Notes: a model not told the origin generated them from the letters alone. A stretch of DNA of 64,000 bases from Chrysopilus asiliformis (GCA_964034945.1 OZ035960.1:78339331-78403330), one strand, 5' to 3'. Positions 44,634-56,631 are shown, counted from the first letter of the stretch. Numbers and translations: made by a program.

Positions 44634-45885
44634 TATATAAATAATCGAACACGGCTTTTTATGAGTTCCTAAATCCAAAGAAAGACTTTGTATGACTTCT
44701 GAATGTCAAATTAACGCATTTCAGTGGGTGGGGGTTTGGGGGGTTACTGACCCCAAAAATACAAAAGTGGCTCAAAATGCATTTTGAGAGCTTCGGAGTC
44801 CAAAAAAATACATTTTAGAGAATTTTTTTGTTTTCAGTGCCGTAGGCGTATTTTGTATTGGGTGGGGGCAAACAAAAACTTTTTGGAAAGAACTCTTTGA
44901 GAGACACCTTTTGGCGTTTACAGTTTTAAAATCGGTCAAAAAACAAACAAATCATAGCCGTTTGTAGTTTTTGCGAACAAACATTTTGGGGGCTCCCGGC
45001 TCCCCCCTATGGCCGAGCGACTAAATTTTTTTTTATTTTTTAAATCCATTTGACCCTATAAAACTAGGAAAAAAATATGAAGATCCTAGTCAACCGCGCC
45101 CCTAAAGTAAACTTTAGCCCGTTATTCTAATTAACAACCCCGTTAAATATTTTTTTTGTCTTTCCTGAGATGCGGTTTCATTCTCAAATCTCTACTCTTT
45201 AAAATTGCGTTAATTTCGCCTTTCCCGAACGAGAAATTGAAGACGTGGGTGCAAAAACCAGATAACTCTACTTTTCAATATTTTTTAGGAGGTGTTTTAT
45301 TAATTACGTGTGCATTCTGTTTTGATGTAAGGTAGTGTGTTTGAAAGTAATAATAAAAACAAACACTTTTTGTAAGAGAAAAATAAAATAAAACATTTAT
45401 TCATGTATATAAAAGTATTAACAAAAAAGTATTATTTTTGCACTAAAATTTCGAATTAGTGTATTCATGTGAAAGAATTTTCCCATTAATTTTAAGGTAA
45501 ATCATCAAATTCCGTAGCTTCCTCAGTAGGGGAGACTGGGATATTCTGGACCGCATTTTCATTTTGGTTAAAAACTCGCAAAAAACATTTTCTGAAATTT
45601 TCAAAGCTTGAATTTGTAGTACGATAAAAAACCTCTCTTTGGGTCACAGCAGTTCGGTCAAATTGTATTAAATTATACAAGTTATATCAGTTGGCGCAAA
45701 AATGGCATTTTTGCGATTTTGAAAAATCTCGGGGGATTATGGACCACTTTGTACTCGTAAATCGTTTAAAAATGGAAAAATGTGATAGACAAACTTTTTT
45801 TTTTGATTCATATATTTATTATATAACAGACAAAGTGAAATGAAGTGAAAAATTGCAATGAAAATCAGTCCGAAACGCAATGTTC
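44634..45885. other. No gene recognised
   Basis: It contains C- and G-rich patches (GGGTGGGGGTTTGGGGGG near 44720) and a minus-strand frame at 45492-45680 without a recognisable domain. Nothing supports a gene. Confidence 0.4.
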
Positions 45886-46385
45886 TCAAGTCCAGTAACT
45901 TGTAGTCATTCCGGAGCATCCCAAGTGAACAGCTCGATCGCACACGTTGCAATGGATGGTATTTCGGCGGTTCATTTTTTTTGGCATATTTTTCTTACAA
46001 ATTATGCAAAAACCGATGTCTTCTTCCACTTCACAATCGGTTGAAGATGGTTGTTTCTTCTGTGGTGTCTTCGATTTGCCACGATCTTTTTGCTGGTTTA
46101 CCGCCTTTCTTCTCCAATCTCTTTCGCTTCTTATCAGCCTTCTCACGAAGCTCATTTACAACCTCTGGCGATGTCAAAACGGCCGATTTCATCATTACAT
46201 TCAATAAATTGTATTCAGCAGTAGCAACGTCGATCTTCGATCTTCGCCTTATCAAAACTCGCGATATAGCGCATCAAATTGGTTTTTGGAATTTTGAACG
46301 CCGTTGAAACGTGCCGGAGTGAGCTTTTGTGAATTTTCACCTGATTCATCGCCTCCAAAATATTGTCGAAATCAATTGATTTCTC
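45886..46385 (-). pseudogene. Pogo-like transposase with the DDE core deleted
   Basis: From 46385 downwards the minus strand encodes a Psq/CENP-B-type HTH (NILEAMNQVKIHKSSLRHVS, FKIPKTNLMRY). A frameshift follows, then a Lys/Glu-rich linker (KADKKRKRLEKKGG), another frameshift near 46050, and a Cys/His cluster (CIICKKNM...CNVCDRAVHLGCSGM) like the C-terminal zinc-binding region of insect pogo/Tigger transposases. The central 250-300 residues with the DDE triad are missing. It is most simply an internally deleted transposon remnant. Confidence 0.5.
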
Positions 46386-46526
46386 CTATTTAGCATAATA
46401 ACGCGGTATTGTGGCTGAAAAAGGTATGTAAATGTAACCGAAATTCTCTACAGAAGAGAACCTAACCTCAACATTGTATACTTGCATTTGAAAAATTATT
46501 ATCGTACCAAAAAAATATTAGAAACT

Positions 46527-46935
46527 AGCTTGCATACCCGTCGTTGCCGGGTTAAGTTTTTGTCTAAGTTTTAGAATACGTAGAAAACCGGAAAGAACTT
46601 AAAAACTTTTTAATGGGTCTATGTTGGGGCTGGACCCTCGACGAACATCTATGCCAAATTTCAGGCCAATCGTTTCAGTAGTTTCCCCGCGAAAGAGTAA
46701 CATATCGCAAAAACTAAGTTTCGAAATCACTTTACCCCCTCCCCTTACTCCCCCCATCCCTCGCGCTACTTTTCCGTATGCCTATGTTGGAACCAGAACT
46801 ACCACAGACACTCATGCCAAATTTCAAGTCAATCGGCACCATAAACGTTTTTACGTGAAAGAGGAACGCGATCTGGGGGGCTATTCTCGATTCGTTTTGG
46901 ATTTTTCCGAAACGTTTATGGTGCAGTAGAAAAAG
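46527..46935 (-). mobile_element. Helitron fragment H4
   Basis: ACTAGCTTGCATACCCGTCG is the inverted CTAGT end with its hairpin (CCCG...CGGG). The sequence then follows the Helitron pattern, with two GCCAAATTTCA(G/A)G(C/T)CAATCG-type segments. The 5' end is not recognisable. Confidence 0.6.
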
Positions 46936-47410
46936 ACCTCTATGTGGTGTACGTACTGCCTATATTGCTCCAAATGACGTCTCAAACATTACGAAGAAAT
47001 TCACCACTTTATATGAAACCGTATTCTCGGACTTAGATTACGGAAATATCCGAAACGTAACAAAACATTACGTTTCGGATCCATCCGAAACGTTGGATAT
47101 TACTTTTCGAAACGTTTGTGTGCTGTGAGTTATCGTTTCGCGTCCGTTGTTTATTGTTATTCGATGCGGGCATAAGTTTAATCGTGTAATAAGCATAGTA
47201 CGGAAAATTATTCTTTTTCATTCATTCTTTTGCAAATGATTCTCACGAGAGTTTTAGTTTTCATTCACTCACGAATTTTATTTTTCCCTTCTCGTATTTT
47301 TAAAATTCTATTCGCGAATGGAATGGAAAATTTGGGGAATGGAAAAATAAATTTCGCTCACGAATTTATCGCAAAAGAATGATTCGGGAATGGAATTATT
47401 ATATGAAGTG
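46936..47410. repeat. GAAACGT palindrome cluster
   Basis: Inverted motifs such as CCGAAACGTAACAAAACATTACGTTTCGG crowd 47040-47125 (named here by its half, CCGAAACGTAA). Related motifs occur at 49670-49810. It may be the end of a decayed DNA transposon. No coding sequence. Confidence 0.35.
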
Positions 47411-47700
47411 AAAATGACACCATAACTTTCGAAAGGATTTAGCCAGAGACTTGAAATTTCGTACAGTAGCGTTTCTCGTAAACAGTAAGGCTAAGTTATT
47501 GGACGGGGAAAATCGGACCACTCCTTTCCCCCTCCGCCATTCAAATGAAACAGTTTTTTACAATTGTCTCAAAAACGGCGCTTCATATCGAAAAATTTAT
47601 AAATGTAAAATATGTTTAGAATACGATTTTACATAACTCTATACATAAAAATTCAATCAAACCACTCCCTCCCCCTTAACAAACGATAACAAACGTTAAA
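47411..47700 (+). mobile_element. Diverged INE-1-like fragment D4
   Basis: GCCAGAGACTTGAAATTTCG, then AGGCTAAGTTATTGGACGGG, then ATCGGACCACTCC, then TCAAAAACGGCGCTTCATAT follow the order of the 3' half of copy A. Both ends are missing. Confidence 0.5.
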
Positions 47701-47734
47701 ATCAACAAATAAACAAAAATCACTCATAATACAC

Positions 47735-48795
47735 TACCCAAATAGCATCGAAAAGTACGGGAACATGAGATTTGTTCTTTGCGGCTTTAAAATGCAGCAA
47801 TTTACGCAATCGGGGCTAAAAATTTACACCTATAATTCACATCCGCGTAAAAGAAGCGAAAGAAGTGACAAGCGCGTCGCACCGATTAATAATGCGTTTG
47901 CAAAGCCACAATTGCTTTAGTGGGGAAATTGGTGACCCACGGTTCATCTTTGGGGCAACATTCGCTTCATGAAAACTCCTGCAGCGATAGAGCAGCATTT
48001 GATGGTTTTCGGGTCGAAATATTCTGCCACTAAAGTTTCATTAAAGCTCCCCGTCTGAGAAACACCAAAAAAATTGATGCCTTCAGCCGCCATATTTCTC
48101 ACTGACATTTGGTGGAAACGATTTCGTTTCGAGAATTAAATTTCTTATTTCAGGCGAATGACTGAAGGATATTGGATAAAAAGTGGATAGCAGACATTTT
48201 TGAAACAGCACAATTTTATTGGCATCAAAATTTCATTGCAAAAGAAAAAATAAATTTGACCGGTAAAATAAAATTAAAGAAATTTTTCATTAAAAACAAA
48301 ATAATTTGATGGCCCATTAAAATCTGTTTAAATTTCAGATCCAATATTGTCGAAAAATTTTAATGGCAATTAAAATCACGAGATGCAATCGGAGGAAAAG
48401 ACCATTATAAAATAATACTCCACAAAAGTTTCCATTAATTTGTCGCCATAGATTTTTCTCGTTCGTCTTCTGCTTACGTTTTTATTTGTTCATCTCTGTT
48501 TACTAACAAGCATTCGAGGGAGAAAGAAAACCCGCTCGATGATTTGTGTAATTGTGTGATATAATGCCGTCAGATGACGCTCGCGCATGAGGCAACTAAT
48601 TACGTCCCTGTCGTTATAATTGCGGCGCCGCAAACCGCTGAAAAGTGTTCCCCACTATGGGTGTCGTTGCGCGTCTCATTGGCACAACTAACGACGTGTT
48701 TGCGACATAAATTGCTTATCGCCGCGATTTGCATGGTGACGAAATATGGGGATAAACATCATAATTGCTGCTTAAAATGCTATTTGGGTATTACT
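47735..48795. mobile_element. TIR element E1, about 1.05 kb
   Basis: CTACCCAAATAGCATCGAA at the left is matched inverted by ATGCTATTTGGGTA at about 48778-48791. There is no transposase frame. The right end is followed 15 bp later by element E2, which opens with a similar ACTACCCA. Confidence 0.45.
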
Positions 48796-48805
48796 TTCAT
48801 TAAAC

Positions 48806-49511
48806 ACTACCCAGCAAGATTTTCGTAACGTGTTCAACTACAAATGCAACACTTCGCATCTGTAGAAGGATGTAAATGTGCGTGTAGTGGTGAAGTATTC
48901 TTATTTACTTTCGCATCGCCATTGGACGAAGAGAGATAAACTAATGTCATTCCATCCAACCATTCTGTTCTTGCATCAACTTTTGTTATTCCCAGTGACA
49001 TATCTGCGAAAGCAACATCGAATGATTCGGGAATTCCTTAATTTGAACTCGGATCTTCAAATTGTGGAATTTCCACTCGATGTTGCTTCCGCAGAAATTT
49101 CATTGGGAATAGCAAACGCTCCTGCTTCGCCAAATGAGGATCCGGAAAACACAAGAAATGAGGATTCGGAAAACATTTTAATAAAAATAAAATTATCGGA
49201 GTATTTTGTTACCAGTATGTTACTTTTAGCGTTACTGGTAACAAAATATTCACATATTTCGTCTCATTTCATCTCACACCTAATAAGCATAAGGCTGTCT
49301 CGTTTCTACATTGCTAGAGCAAGACAGACTTATTGCTAGAGCAAGACAGGTTTTGGAGTAAGTGCGATAGGCATTCATACGGATTGTCAATTGCACGATG
49401 TATATAGTGAGTTTTTTCCCAACGCTCTAAGAAGATTCACGCATAGGGTAACAGTGAATTATCACGTTACTCCACTAGTTACGTAACTAGTTCCGAATCT
49501 TGCTGGGTAGT
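48806..49511. mobile_element. TIR element E2, about 0.7 kb
   Basis: ACTACCCAGCAAGATT at 48806 is exactly inverted as AATCTTGCTGGGTAGT ending at 49511. Inside, 49198-49255 is a palindrome around TATTTTGTTACCAGTA. An open frame at 48878-49339 has no recognised domain. Confidence 0.55.
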
Positions 49512-49861
49512 CAAATATTATTATCTATTATTGAAATTAGTGAAATATTAATCCAATATAAGTCAAACACAAGTTAATAAATATAAAGAAAACAAAACTA
49601 GTCAAATATTTTTGTTTTGACAGCTCTATTCTACGTACATATCGGAATGAGGTGAATGTGGTGAATATAATTCCGAAACATAAACGTTTCGTTACCAGAA
49701 TACGATCTTTCAAACGTTTCGGATTTGGATTACGGAAAAAACATTTCGGCGAGATTCGTAATCCGTAACGTAACGAAAAATTCGACACGTTTCGAGAATA
49801 ACCTTCATATATCTCATATTCAGTAAGCGTAATTAGCCAATGGAACTCGAACTGTAGCAAG

Positions 49862-50272
49862 CAACACAAAGAATGCTTCGCCACCTGAAATGCACTCAGA
49901 ATCTAATTTTGGTGTTTCAAAAACCGGAAAGCAGCTTACAGGATCTGCTTGTGCAGATTGGGGAGCAAATATTTATTATAGAAGATCATATACGGAGTTC
50001 CTTTCTCTGAGTTAACGAAGGAATCGACTTTCCCAAATCTTGGTTCAGCAGGAAGCAACAATGATATTGGTGGAAACCAAGCTGCTGGACAGCTATGTAA
50101 GGATCCTGTGTTTCATAACCACACGAAACACGTAGACAATTTGTCGTTACTTTATAAGGGAATCCACACAAAAGAAGATTGTGAACTATATCCCAACCGA
50201 TGACTGATATTCTGACGAAAATATTTTTACCACCTAAGCATACCAAGTGCATTGTGCGGCTCGGCATGTTTA
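49862..50272 (+). pseudogene. Copia pol remnant (RNase H and C-terminus)
   Basis: Spread over several frames are QRMLRHLKCTQNLIL, SACADWGANIYYRRS, an SWFSRKQ stretch, VFHNHTKHVD and MTDILTKIFLPPKHTKCI. These follow the order of the RNase H and tail of Ty1/copia Pol (LRYLKGT, DADWA...RRS, SW.SKKQ, RTKHID, DILTK). Multiple frameshifts and a stop make it dead, and no LTR is found nearby. Confidence 0.6.
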
Positions 50273-50430
50273 CAACCAACAACCAACAATATATAAAATA
50301 TGAACAGCGTAAAATGCAATTCTGGAAGAAGTTCTGGAAATAATTCAAACCAAGCAACCTGCGCTCAATATTTTGAATTTCTTACTGTTTATTAAAACAA
50401 ATTTTTATACTAGTACTTAATACCATAATC

Positions 50431-50436
50431 TTTATT
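50431..50436 (-). terminator. Candidate polyadenylation signal
   Basis: AATAAA on the minus strand lies 30 bp beyond the stop of the candidate last exon at 50467-50504. Confidence 0.35.
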
Positions 50437-50466
50437 ACCATATCTTAGAGGCACAAATTTATGAAT

Positions 50467-50504
50467 TCAATACAGTAGGATCTTGAATGGGGGTAGAATT
50501 TTTG
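50467..50504 (-). CDS. Candidate last coding exon, unknown gene
   Basis: The minus strand has the acceptor CATTTTCATCTAG ending at 50505. Given the one-base carry-over from the exon at 50617-50787, the frame reads AKILPPFKILLY and stops at TGA (50469-50467). An AATAAA follows. The phase match between two predicted sites supports it, but the exon is short. Confidence 0.3.
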
Positions 50505-50616
50505 CTAGATGAAAATGTTTTCCTCTTCTTTTTTAAAATAGATAGAGTATTACCACCTATATTTCAAAAATGTGAGTTTTTTAACTGTTACATAAATGTA
50601 CATTCAATTAACAAAC

Positions 50617-50787
50617 CTGGTGAATTTTCAATACATGTATTTGATACATTTGAAATTTTAACTGTCTTTTTAGATCCCTTCGGTTTCACATCAGTCGACT
50701 CATAAGTACTGCAAACAGAATCATCAGATTTCGAATTTCCCAATATTTTTGATACAGACCCAGCTCTTGCGGCATCAATTATGGTTC
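50617..50787 (-). CDS. Candidate internal coding exon, unknown gene
   Basis: On the minus strand the exon lies between a pyrimidine-rich acceptor ending CGCTAG (50788-50789) and a donor CCAG/GTTTGT (GT at 50616-50615). It is open throughout: GTIIDAARAGSVSKILGNSK, then a Ser/Thr/Lys-rich segment. It has no similarity to any transposon family I know and unusual codon quality for this region. It might be the 3' end of a host gene whose intron contains the MITE at 50888. No domain is recognised. Confidence 0.38.
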
Positions 50788-50887
50788 CTAGCGACAATAA
50801 TATGAAAAAAAATTCAGAATATTATTCCATTAAATAAAAGTTTTTGATGCTCAGTAAAGAAACAAATATTTATAATTATAAGGTATA

Positions 50888-51371
50888 CAGTAGAACGCGC
50901 TTAAATGCAACACGCGTAAATGCAAAACTCGTGTAATTGCACGCAAAATTTGTGCATGGAGGATTTTTAAGCATTTTTAATATAAATATACACGGATAAA
51001 TGAAACACGCTTAATTGCAATACTTGCTTAAATGCAACCATTTTCACATTCGCAAAAGTATGAATTATATGAAATTTTACACGCTTAAATGCACATTTGC
51101 AAAAATGAAATGTAATTACACAAAAAAAAGTGATTATTGTTATTTTTATTTGATAAAATGAATTCTTAATTAGGTTCTTTGTTTTTGTGTAGCCTTGTTG
51201 AATTTAAATGTTTATTACAGGAGTATTAAAGTTGCATGTTTATCTTTTACTCGCATAATTGCACATTAATGTGCATTTATCCGTGCTTCCGTGCTACGTA
51301 TAAATGCAAAACATGGATAAATGCACATAAAATTCTGCGAAATTCGATGTGCATTTAAGCGTGTTCTACTG
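50888..51371. mobile_element. Pogo-like MITE (484 bp)
   Basis: CAGTAGAACGCGCTTAAATG at the left is inverted at the right (CATTTAAGCGTGTTCTACTG). TA flanks both ends. The interior carries many TAAATGCA motifs on both strands. There is no coding sequence. 51374-52156 holds no gene that I can see. Confidence 0.75.
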
Positions 51372-52156
51372 TATAAAGAGCTTTCCAATTCGTATGACAG
51401 GTTTTCCAAAATTGTTCACGGCCATATCATTTGACAAAATACTTTCATAGTTCTACCAAAAAGTAACTAAAGATAAGAAACAACAGAATTTTTCATAGAA
51501 CTTCCAAAATGTATGGAAAATACTCTAGAGTTATGAATCTCCATCAAGTAATTAATGTAATTTAAATAATTTTATAGATTTTTTGACAGTTAAGCGTTAA
51601 AATACAAGTATTAGAGAAAATAAACATTTTGCAAAACATACTAAAAAAGGTTTTTCCGCTGCCAGATTTTTTGCCACACAAAAATTTGTTCTAAGATTCT
51701 TATCTGTATTTACTTAATCTTTGGTTCTACTCACAAGTAAACTTCGCGAGGGGTAACTCTCAGATCTTGATGAAACTTAAATATGTAATAGAAAAAGTTG
51801 TCTGATTTCAATGAAATAAAATTAATAATTATTCTACTAGACGAAAAAAGACTTTTAGATTTTATTTCATTGAAATCGGACAACTCTTTCTATCAAAAAT
51901 ACAAATAATCGAAAATTTGCCTGCTTTTAGGGAGGCCAAAAAGTGCTCTAAATATGGATGGTTGCCAACAATATTAGAATGAACATAACACAAGGAATTT
52001 AACGATGTAAGAAATAGACGACCGAATACTTGAGCTATTTATAGAATCCATGCATATTAAAATTAACCTCAAATGGGGTTTCTATCCTCTACGGGCATTC
52101 CGTATCCAAAAGTGGGACAACTATCCTTCTTGGCACGGATAGATGCATTTTCGTTG

Positions 52157-52757
52157 TTTATACCCGTATGGTGAAACCAAAGGGTATATTAACTTTGCTT
52201 TACCGTTTGTAACGCCAAGATTCCGTCATCACACACAAAAATGAATTACACCAGTGTGTTTAGAATGATAAAAAAAATTGATTTTTCCATGTCCGTCCGT
52301 CTGTCTGTCTGTCCGTCTGTCTGTCTGTCCGTCCGTCTGTCTGTCTGTCCGTCTGTCTGTCTGTCTGTGGCGCGGATTGCAGGCGCACGGATTGAGCTAG
52401 AGACTTGAAATTTTGCGCAGATCCGTTTTTCGTAAAATGCAAGGCTAAGTTCGTTAATGGGCAAAAACGGACCATTAGGGGGGGTACCCCCCATACGAAC
52501 GAAATCGTTTTTTCTGAATATCTCAAAAACGGTGCATCTTATCAAAAAAGTCCAAGAACAAAAGTTATTTAGGATATGATTCTACATAAAACTCCCATAC
52601 ATCAAAATCCGATTGGAATAAAGTTTAAAAATTCTTATTGGAAATTTTGACTTCAAAGTGGAATTTTGGTACAACTGTTCGAAATTTGATACGAATATCA
52701 CCATACGGGTCTCCAATGATTGCCAGATTGGCAATTATAGCTTTTGTTATGTTTTTA
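52157..52757 (+). mobile_element. INE-1-like repeat copy A9
   Basis: It runs TTTATACCCGTATGG to GCTTTTGTTATGTTTTT, full length, with a 75-bp GTCT/GTCC array at about 52290-52366. The stretch 52758-53087 has no recognised feature. Confidence 0.8.
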
Positions 52758-53087
52758 ATCTCACTTCAAACAAATTATTTAAAAACCATAAAAAAATTTT
52801 TAAGGTAAAGAAGCAAAAAAAGTCTGAAGTTACTCGTAAAAATATGATATCAAAATTTTGCTACTATTTAATTTTTTAAAAACCTATCATATGAGCATTA
52901 TTCTTTTTATAAATATTTTGAAAATATACTAGGGGTGGTGTGGGTTTTATGTTCAATAATTTACATACCTTACCCTATGTAAGTTTCATCAAGATCTGAG
53001 AGTTAGCGAGGTTTACTTGTGGGAAAAGTACAGGTAACACTCATACAAAGGTTGGTTCCTGGAAAATGCCAGCAACCTTGTTATAAA

Positions 53088-53973
53088 GGGTGATCCAATT
53101 GGAGGTACTTTTTCCAATAGGGTTGTTTTGACAGTTCTTATGTATCAACTGGGTTGTCTATATAACGTTTGTGTTCAGTATTTAGTGCCATTTCATTATG
53201 AATAGACTTATGTGTGACCAACGTTTACTAATTGTGGAAACTTATTTCCAAAATCAGTGCTCAGCTCACTGAACGCACTATTCGTGAAACCATCACCAAA
53301 TTTCGAACTAATTTTACACTATTAGACATTCATCCATCAACCAGAGTGCGTAGAGCCCGTAGTAATGAGAATATTGCTGCAGTAGCAGAGAGTGTTCGTG
53401 AAGACCGTGATCAATCAATTTGTCGCCGTTCTCAAAGTTTGGGCATCGCTATAAAGCAATGATCAATGATTTTTTGTTGCCAAAAATTCAAGATATTGGT
53501 GTAGCTGACTTGTGGTTTCAACAGGATGGCGCTACATGTCATACAGCTAACGATACAATCGCTATATTGAGGGAAACATTCGATGGAAACATCATCTCAA
53601 GAAATGGTTCTGTTAATTGGCCACCGAGATCTTGTGATCTGACACCATTGGATTACTTTCTGTGGGGATGTGTGAAATCTCTTGTTTACGTCGATAAACC
53701 CGGAACGATTACAGTTATGGAAGCAAACATACCCCGTGCTATTCGGGGAATATTCCCGTGCTATTCGACCGATATGCTTGAAAGAGTGGTCGAAAATTGG
53801 ACCCACAGAATGGACCATTTAAGAGTTAGTCGTAGGCAACATTTGAAGGAAATTATCTTTAAACATTAAATGGCATGAACCAAACTAACAACTTAAATAA
53901 AGATTTTCCTCAATATATTAATTATTATGTGTTTTATTTAAAAAAAAATAGGAAGCTCTTATTGGATCACCCT
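53088..53973 (+). mobile_element. DD41D (rosa-type) mariner, internally deleted
   Basis: GGGTGATCCAATTGGAGGTA at the left is inverted at the right (ending ATTGGATCACCC). TA dinucleotides lie at or within two bases of both edges. It is about 0.89 kb, short of the usual 1.3 kb because the middle of the transposase is missing. Confidence 0.75.
53199..53869 (+). pseudogene. DD41D mariner transposase remnant
   Basis: The N-terminal HTH part (TERTIRETITKFRTNFTLLD) runs to about 53460 with a frameshift and small deletion near 53250. A large deletion follows, which removes the first catalytic Asp. The frame then continues MINDFLLPKIQDIG, with the second Asp in FQQDGATCHTA and the third in CDLTPLDYFLWG. 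I count 41 residues between the two Asp, diagnostic of the DD41D group. A short duplication (GTGCTATTCG) sits near 53730-53765. The C-terminus ends at 53867. Confidence 0.75.
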
Positions 53974-54888
53974 ACATAAGGTTCAGATTCATATCGGTTT
54001 TTACGAACGACTTTTGATAGTGGGTACTTTCCGGGATTTCCCGGGAGGTGATTCCCATGAAAATTTCTTGATTTTTATAATCTCGATTCACGGGATTTCA
54101 CATTTTAAAACCCGGAATTAAAAAACTTTTTAGATAAAATATTAAGTGTTTGCATCAGTGACATTGCGTGCTCAAATCCTTGTGGTGTGCAGAATACAAT
54201 ATATCAAATTCATATAAACCCCTTTTAGACCTAATCTAAAAACGTGTATTTTCAAAGTTAAATCAACTGTATTTTCGTTCCTCTTAAAGAGTTTGTTTAC
54301 ATTAGAACTTTTTTTATATTCGCTGCGTCTTTCGATTCGGCCAAGTTCTCACATTATAAGAGGGAAACAAAAAGGCGAATGAAGTTTAAACTCACTTAAA
54401 AATTTCAGTTGAAATCTGGTTTGTGTCTGATTGATGAAATCAGTTTCGTTTCCATTGGTTGCTGAAACCGGTTTAGCGAACGAAGAAGAAGCAAAGCGTG
54501 AGTTTTTGTTCAAACGAACCGAAAACATAGTTTTTTTTTAAACTTAACCGAAAAAAGTTACCGGATTTTCCGGAATTTCTGATTATCATGGGAAAATTAA
54601 TGAATAACCTTTCCTCCAAGTTTTTTTCTAATTTCTCAGAAAATTTTCTTGCATTTCAACTTAAAAATTAAACTTACGACAACCTCCTCCAATGTTATAA
54701 AATTACAAAAAAAAAAATTGGCTCTAAAACAATCAAAAACGTTTTTGCAATTTTCCTATAAAAATCCCAAATTAGTTTTTATTTGATTCTATAACTGTTA
54801 TATTTGTAAAATAACCACAAATTCTATTTTGAATTCAAGTCATCCTTCTAAACAAGCTTTTCAACCAAAGTAGTGAAAATCAAGATTT
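53974..54888. other. No gene recognised
   Basis: AT-rich sequence with a few C/G patches (CGGGATTTCCCGGG near 54030). No long frame and no repeat relation that I could establish. Confidence 0.4.
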
Positions 54889-56108
54889 AAACATAAGAAA
54901 AGCTACTATCGCCAGGGGCCAATCATCAAATCTACACATAGTTATATAAAAATGCCTGTTTGTTTGTTTGAGATTACAAAACTCAAAAACTACTGGACCG
55001 ATTTTTACGCGGTTTTTTGAAAAATGATCTCCGTTGCCAGGAGCAACGTTATGTTAGATTTTCAAAATTCGAAACGGAAGGTCCTGAAAGGTTAACACAA
55101 ATGTCTATTTTCTAATTTTGTCTCCGAAAAACTGGTGGTCGCTGATCACGGCTCTGGTGTTCGAATTTCAAAATTCGAAAAAGGGAGGCCCCGAAAGGTA
55201 ACGCAAATATCCTTTTTCCCGGGAAAATCGGTGTTAGGGGGTTTGCCAGGGTCGCTGCTTACGAATCCAGTGTTGGATTTTTAAAATTCTAAATGGAGGG
55301 ACCTGTAAGGATAACGCTCTAAAAAATCTCTAAAAAATTGGCATTAAGGGGTTTTGGGGTCGCTGATCACGAATCCGGTGTTGGAGTTTCAAAATTCGAA
55401 ACGGAAGATCCCGTAAGGATAACGTTTTTTCCCAAAAGTTTTTAAGTTATTTATGGTTTTTTGGCATTCTAAAACTTATACAAAAAACTGTAAGCTGGCA
55501 ACGAAGGGTCTGCTAGTACTTTATATGATGACAGACAACAAACATGTTTATTTAAAAAAAATAATTCGAATAGGACAGGGGGAAAGGAGTGGTCTGATTG
55601 GATTTTGATATATGAAACTATGTAAAATAATATTCTAAACACATTTGATCTTTATAAATTTTTCAATGCGATGCAGTTTTCGAGAAAACAGAAGAAAGTA
55701 TTCCATTTGTGTGGGAGAGGGAGGAACAGTGGGTTTTGATGCATGGATGAGCTATGTAGAATCCTATTCTAAACACATTTTACCTTTATAAATTTTTCAA
55801 TATGACCTACCGTTTTTGAGAAAATTGCAAAAAACGGTTTCGTTTGTATGGGGCAGAGGAAGAAACGGCCCAATTTTGCGCGTTGAAGAACTTAGTCTAG
55901 CCATTTACGAGAAATGTAACGAAACAAAATTTCCGGCCTCTAGCTCAATCCTTTCGAAAGTATGGTGTTCACGGAGACAAACGGACGGACGGACAAACAT
56001 AAGGAAACCAAAATCTTTTGTCATCCCTAACACTGTGGTGTAGTTCATTTTTGTGTGCGATGATTGGTTCGCTGCGTTACAAACGGTATACTAAATCTAA
56101 TATACTTT
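54889..56108 (-). mobile_element. Diverged INE-1-like repeat D1, split by Helitron H5
   Basis: It begins AACATAAGAAAAGCTACTAT, a diverged form of the CATAACAAAAGCTATAATTG end of family A. It resumes after the Helitron and passes through two partly duplicated GATTTTGAT(A/G)(T/C)ATG segments, a short GACGGACGGAC array at 55983, and CGTTACAAACGGTATACTAA at the end. No coding capacity. Confidence 0.55.
54931..55517 (+). mobile_element. Non-autonomous Helitron H5
   Basis: TC at 54931 follows an A. The right end is GCTGGCAACGAAGGGTCTG followed by CTAGT (55513-55517). It carries about four 100-120 bp internal units with TAACGCAAAT and CTGATCACG motifs. It is inserted in repeat D1. Confidence 0.75.
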
Positions 56109-56116
56109 TATATGAT

Positions 56117-56631
56117 ACTAGCAGGCCCTTCGTTGCCAGCTTAAAGTTTTTTGTATAAATTTTAGAATGCCAAAAAACCATAAATAACTTAAAAACTTTT
56201 GGGAAAAAACTTTATCCTTACAGGACCTTCCGTTTCGAATTTTGAAATTCTAATACCGGATTCGTGATAAGTAACCCTGAAAACCTCCCAAAGCCAGTTT
56301 TTGATAGAAAAATGGGAAAAAGGACATTTGCGTTATCCTTACAGGACATTATGTTTAGAATTTTAAAAATCTAATACTGGATTCGTGATCAGTAGCCCCA
56401 AAAATCCCAAAATGCGAATTTTTCCGGGGAAAAATGGGAAAAAGGATATTTGTGTTTCCTTACAGGACCTTCCGTTTCGATTTTTTGAAAATCTAATATA
56501 ACTAAAAACCTGCTCCTGGCAACGCAGATCATTTTGCAAAAATCGCGTAAAAATCGGTTTAGTAGTTTTTGAGTTTTGTAACTTCAAACAGATAGGTAGA
56601 CAGACAGACAAACATCCATTTTTATATATTA
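56117..56631 (-). mobile_element. Non-autonomous Helitron H6
   Basis: The inverted CTAGT end (ACTAGCAGGCCCTTCGTTGC) lies at the left and the AATATATAAAAATGGATG start, read on the minus strand, at the right. The inner organisation is like H5. It follows D1 immediately. Confidence 0.75.

Noticed and set aside
49537..49884. 115-codon minus-strand frame
   Set aside because: It runs through GAAACGTTTCGG palindromes found also at 47040-47125, so it is likely repeat sequence.
49985..50357. 123-codon minus-strand frame
   Set aside because: It overlaps the Copia-derived motifs on the plus strand, which explain the sequence better.
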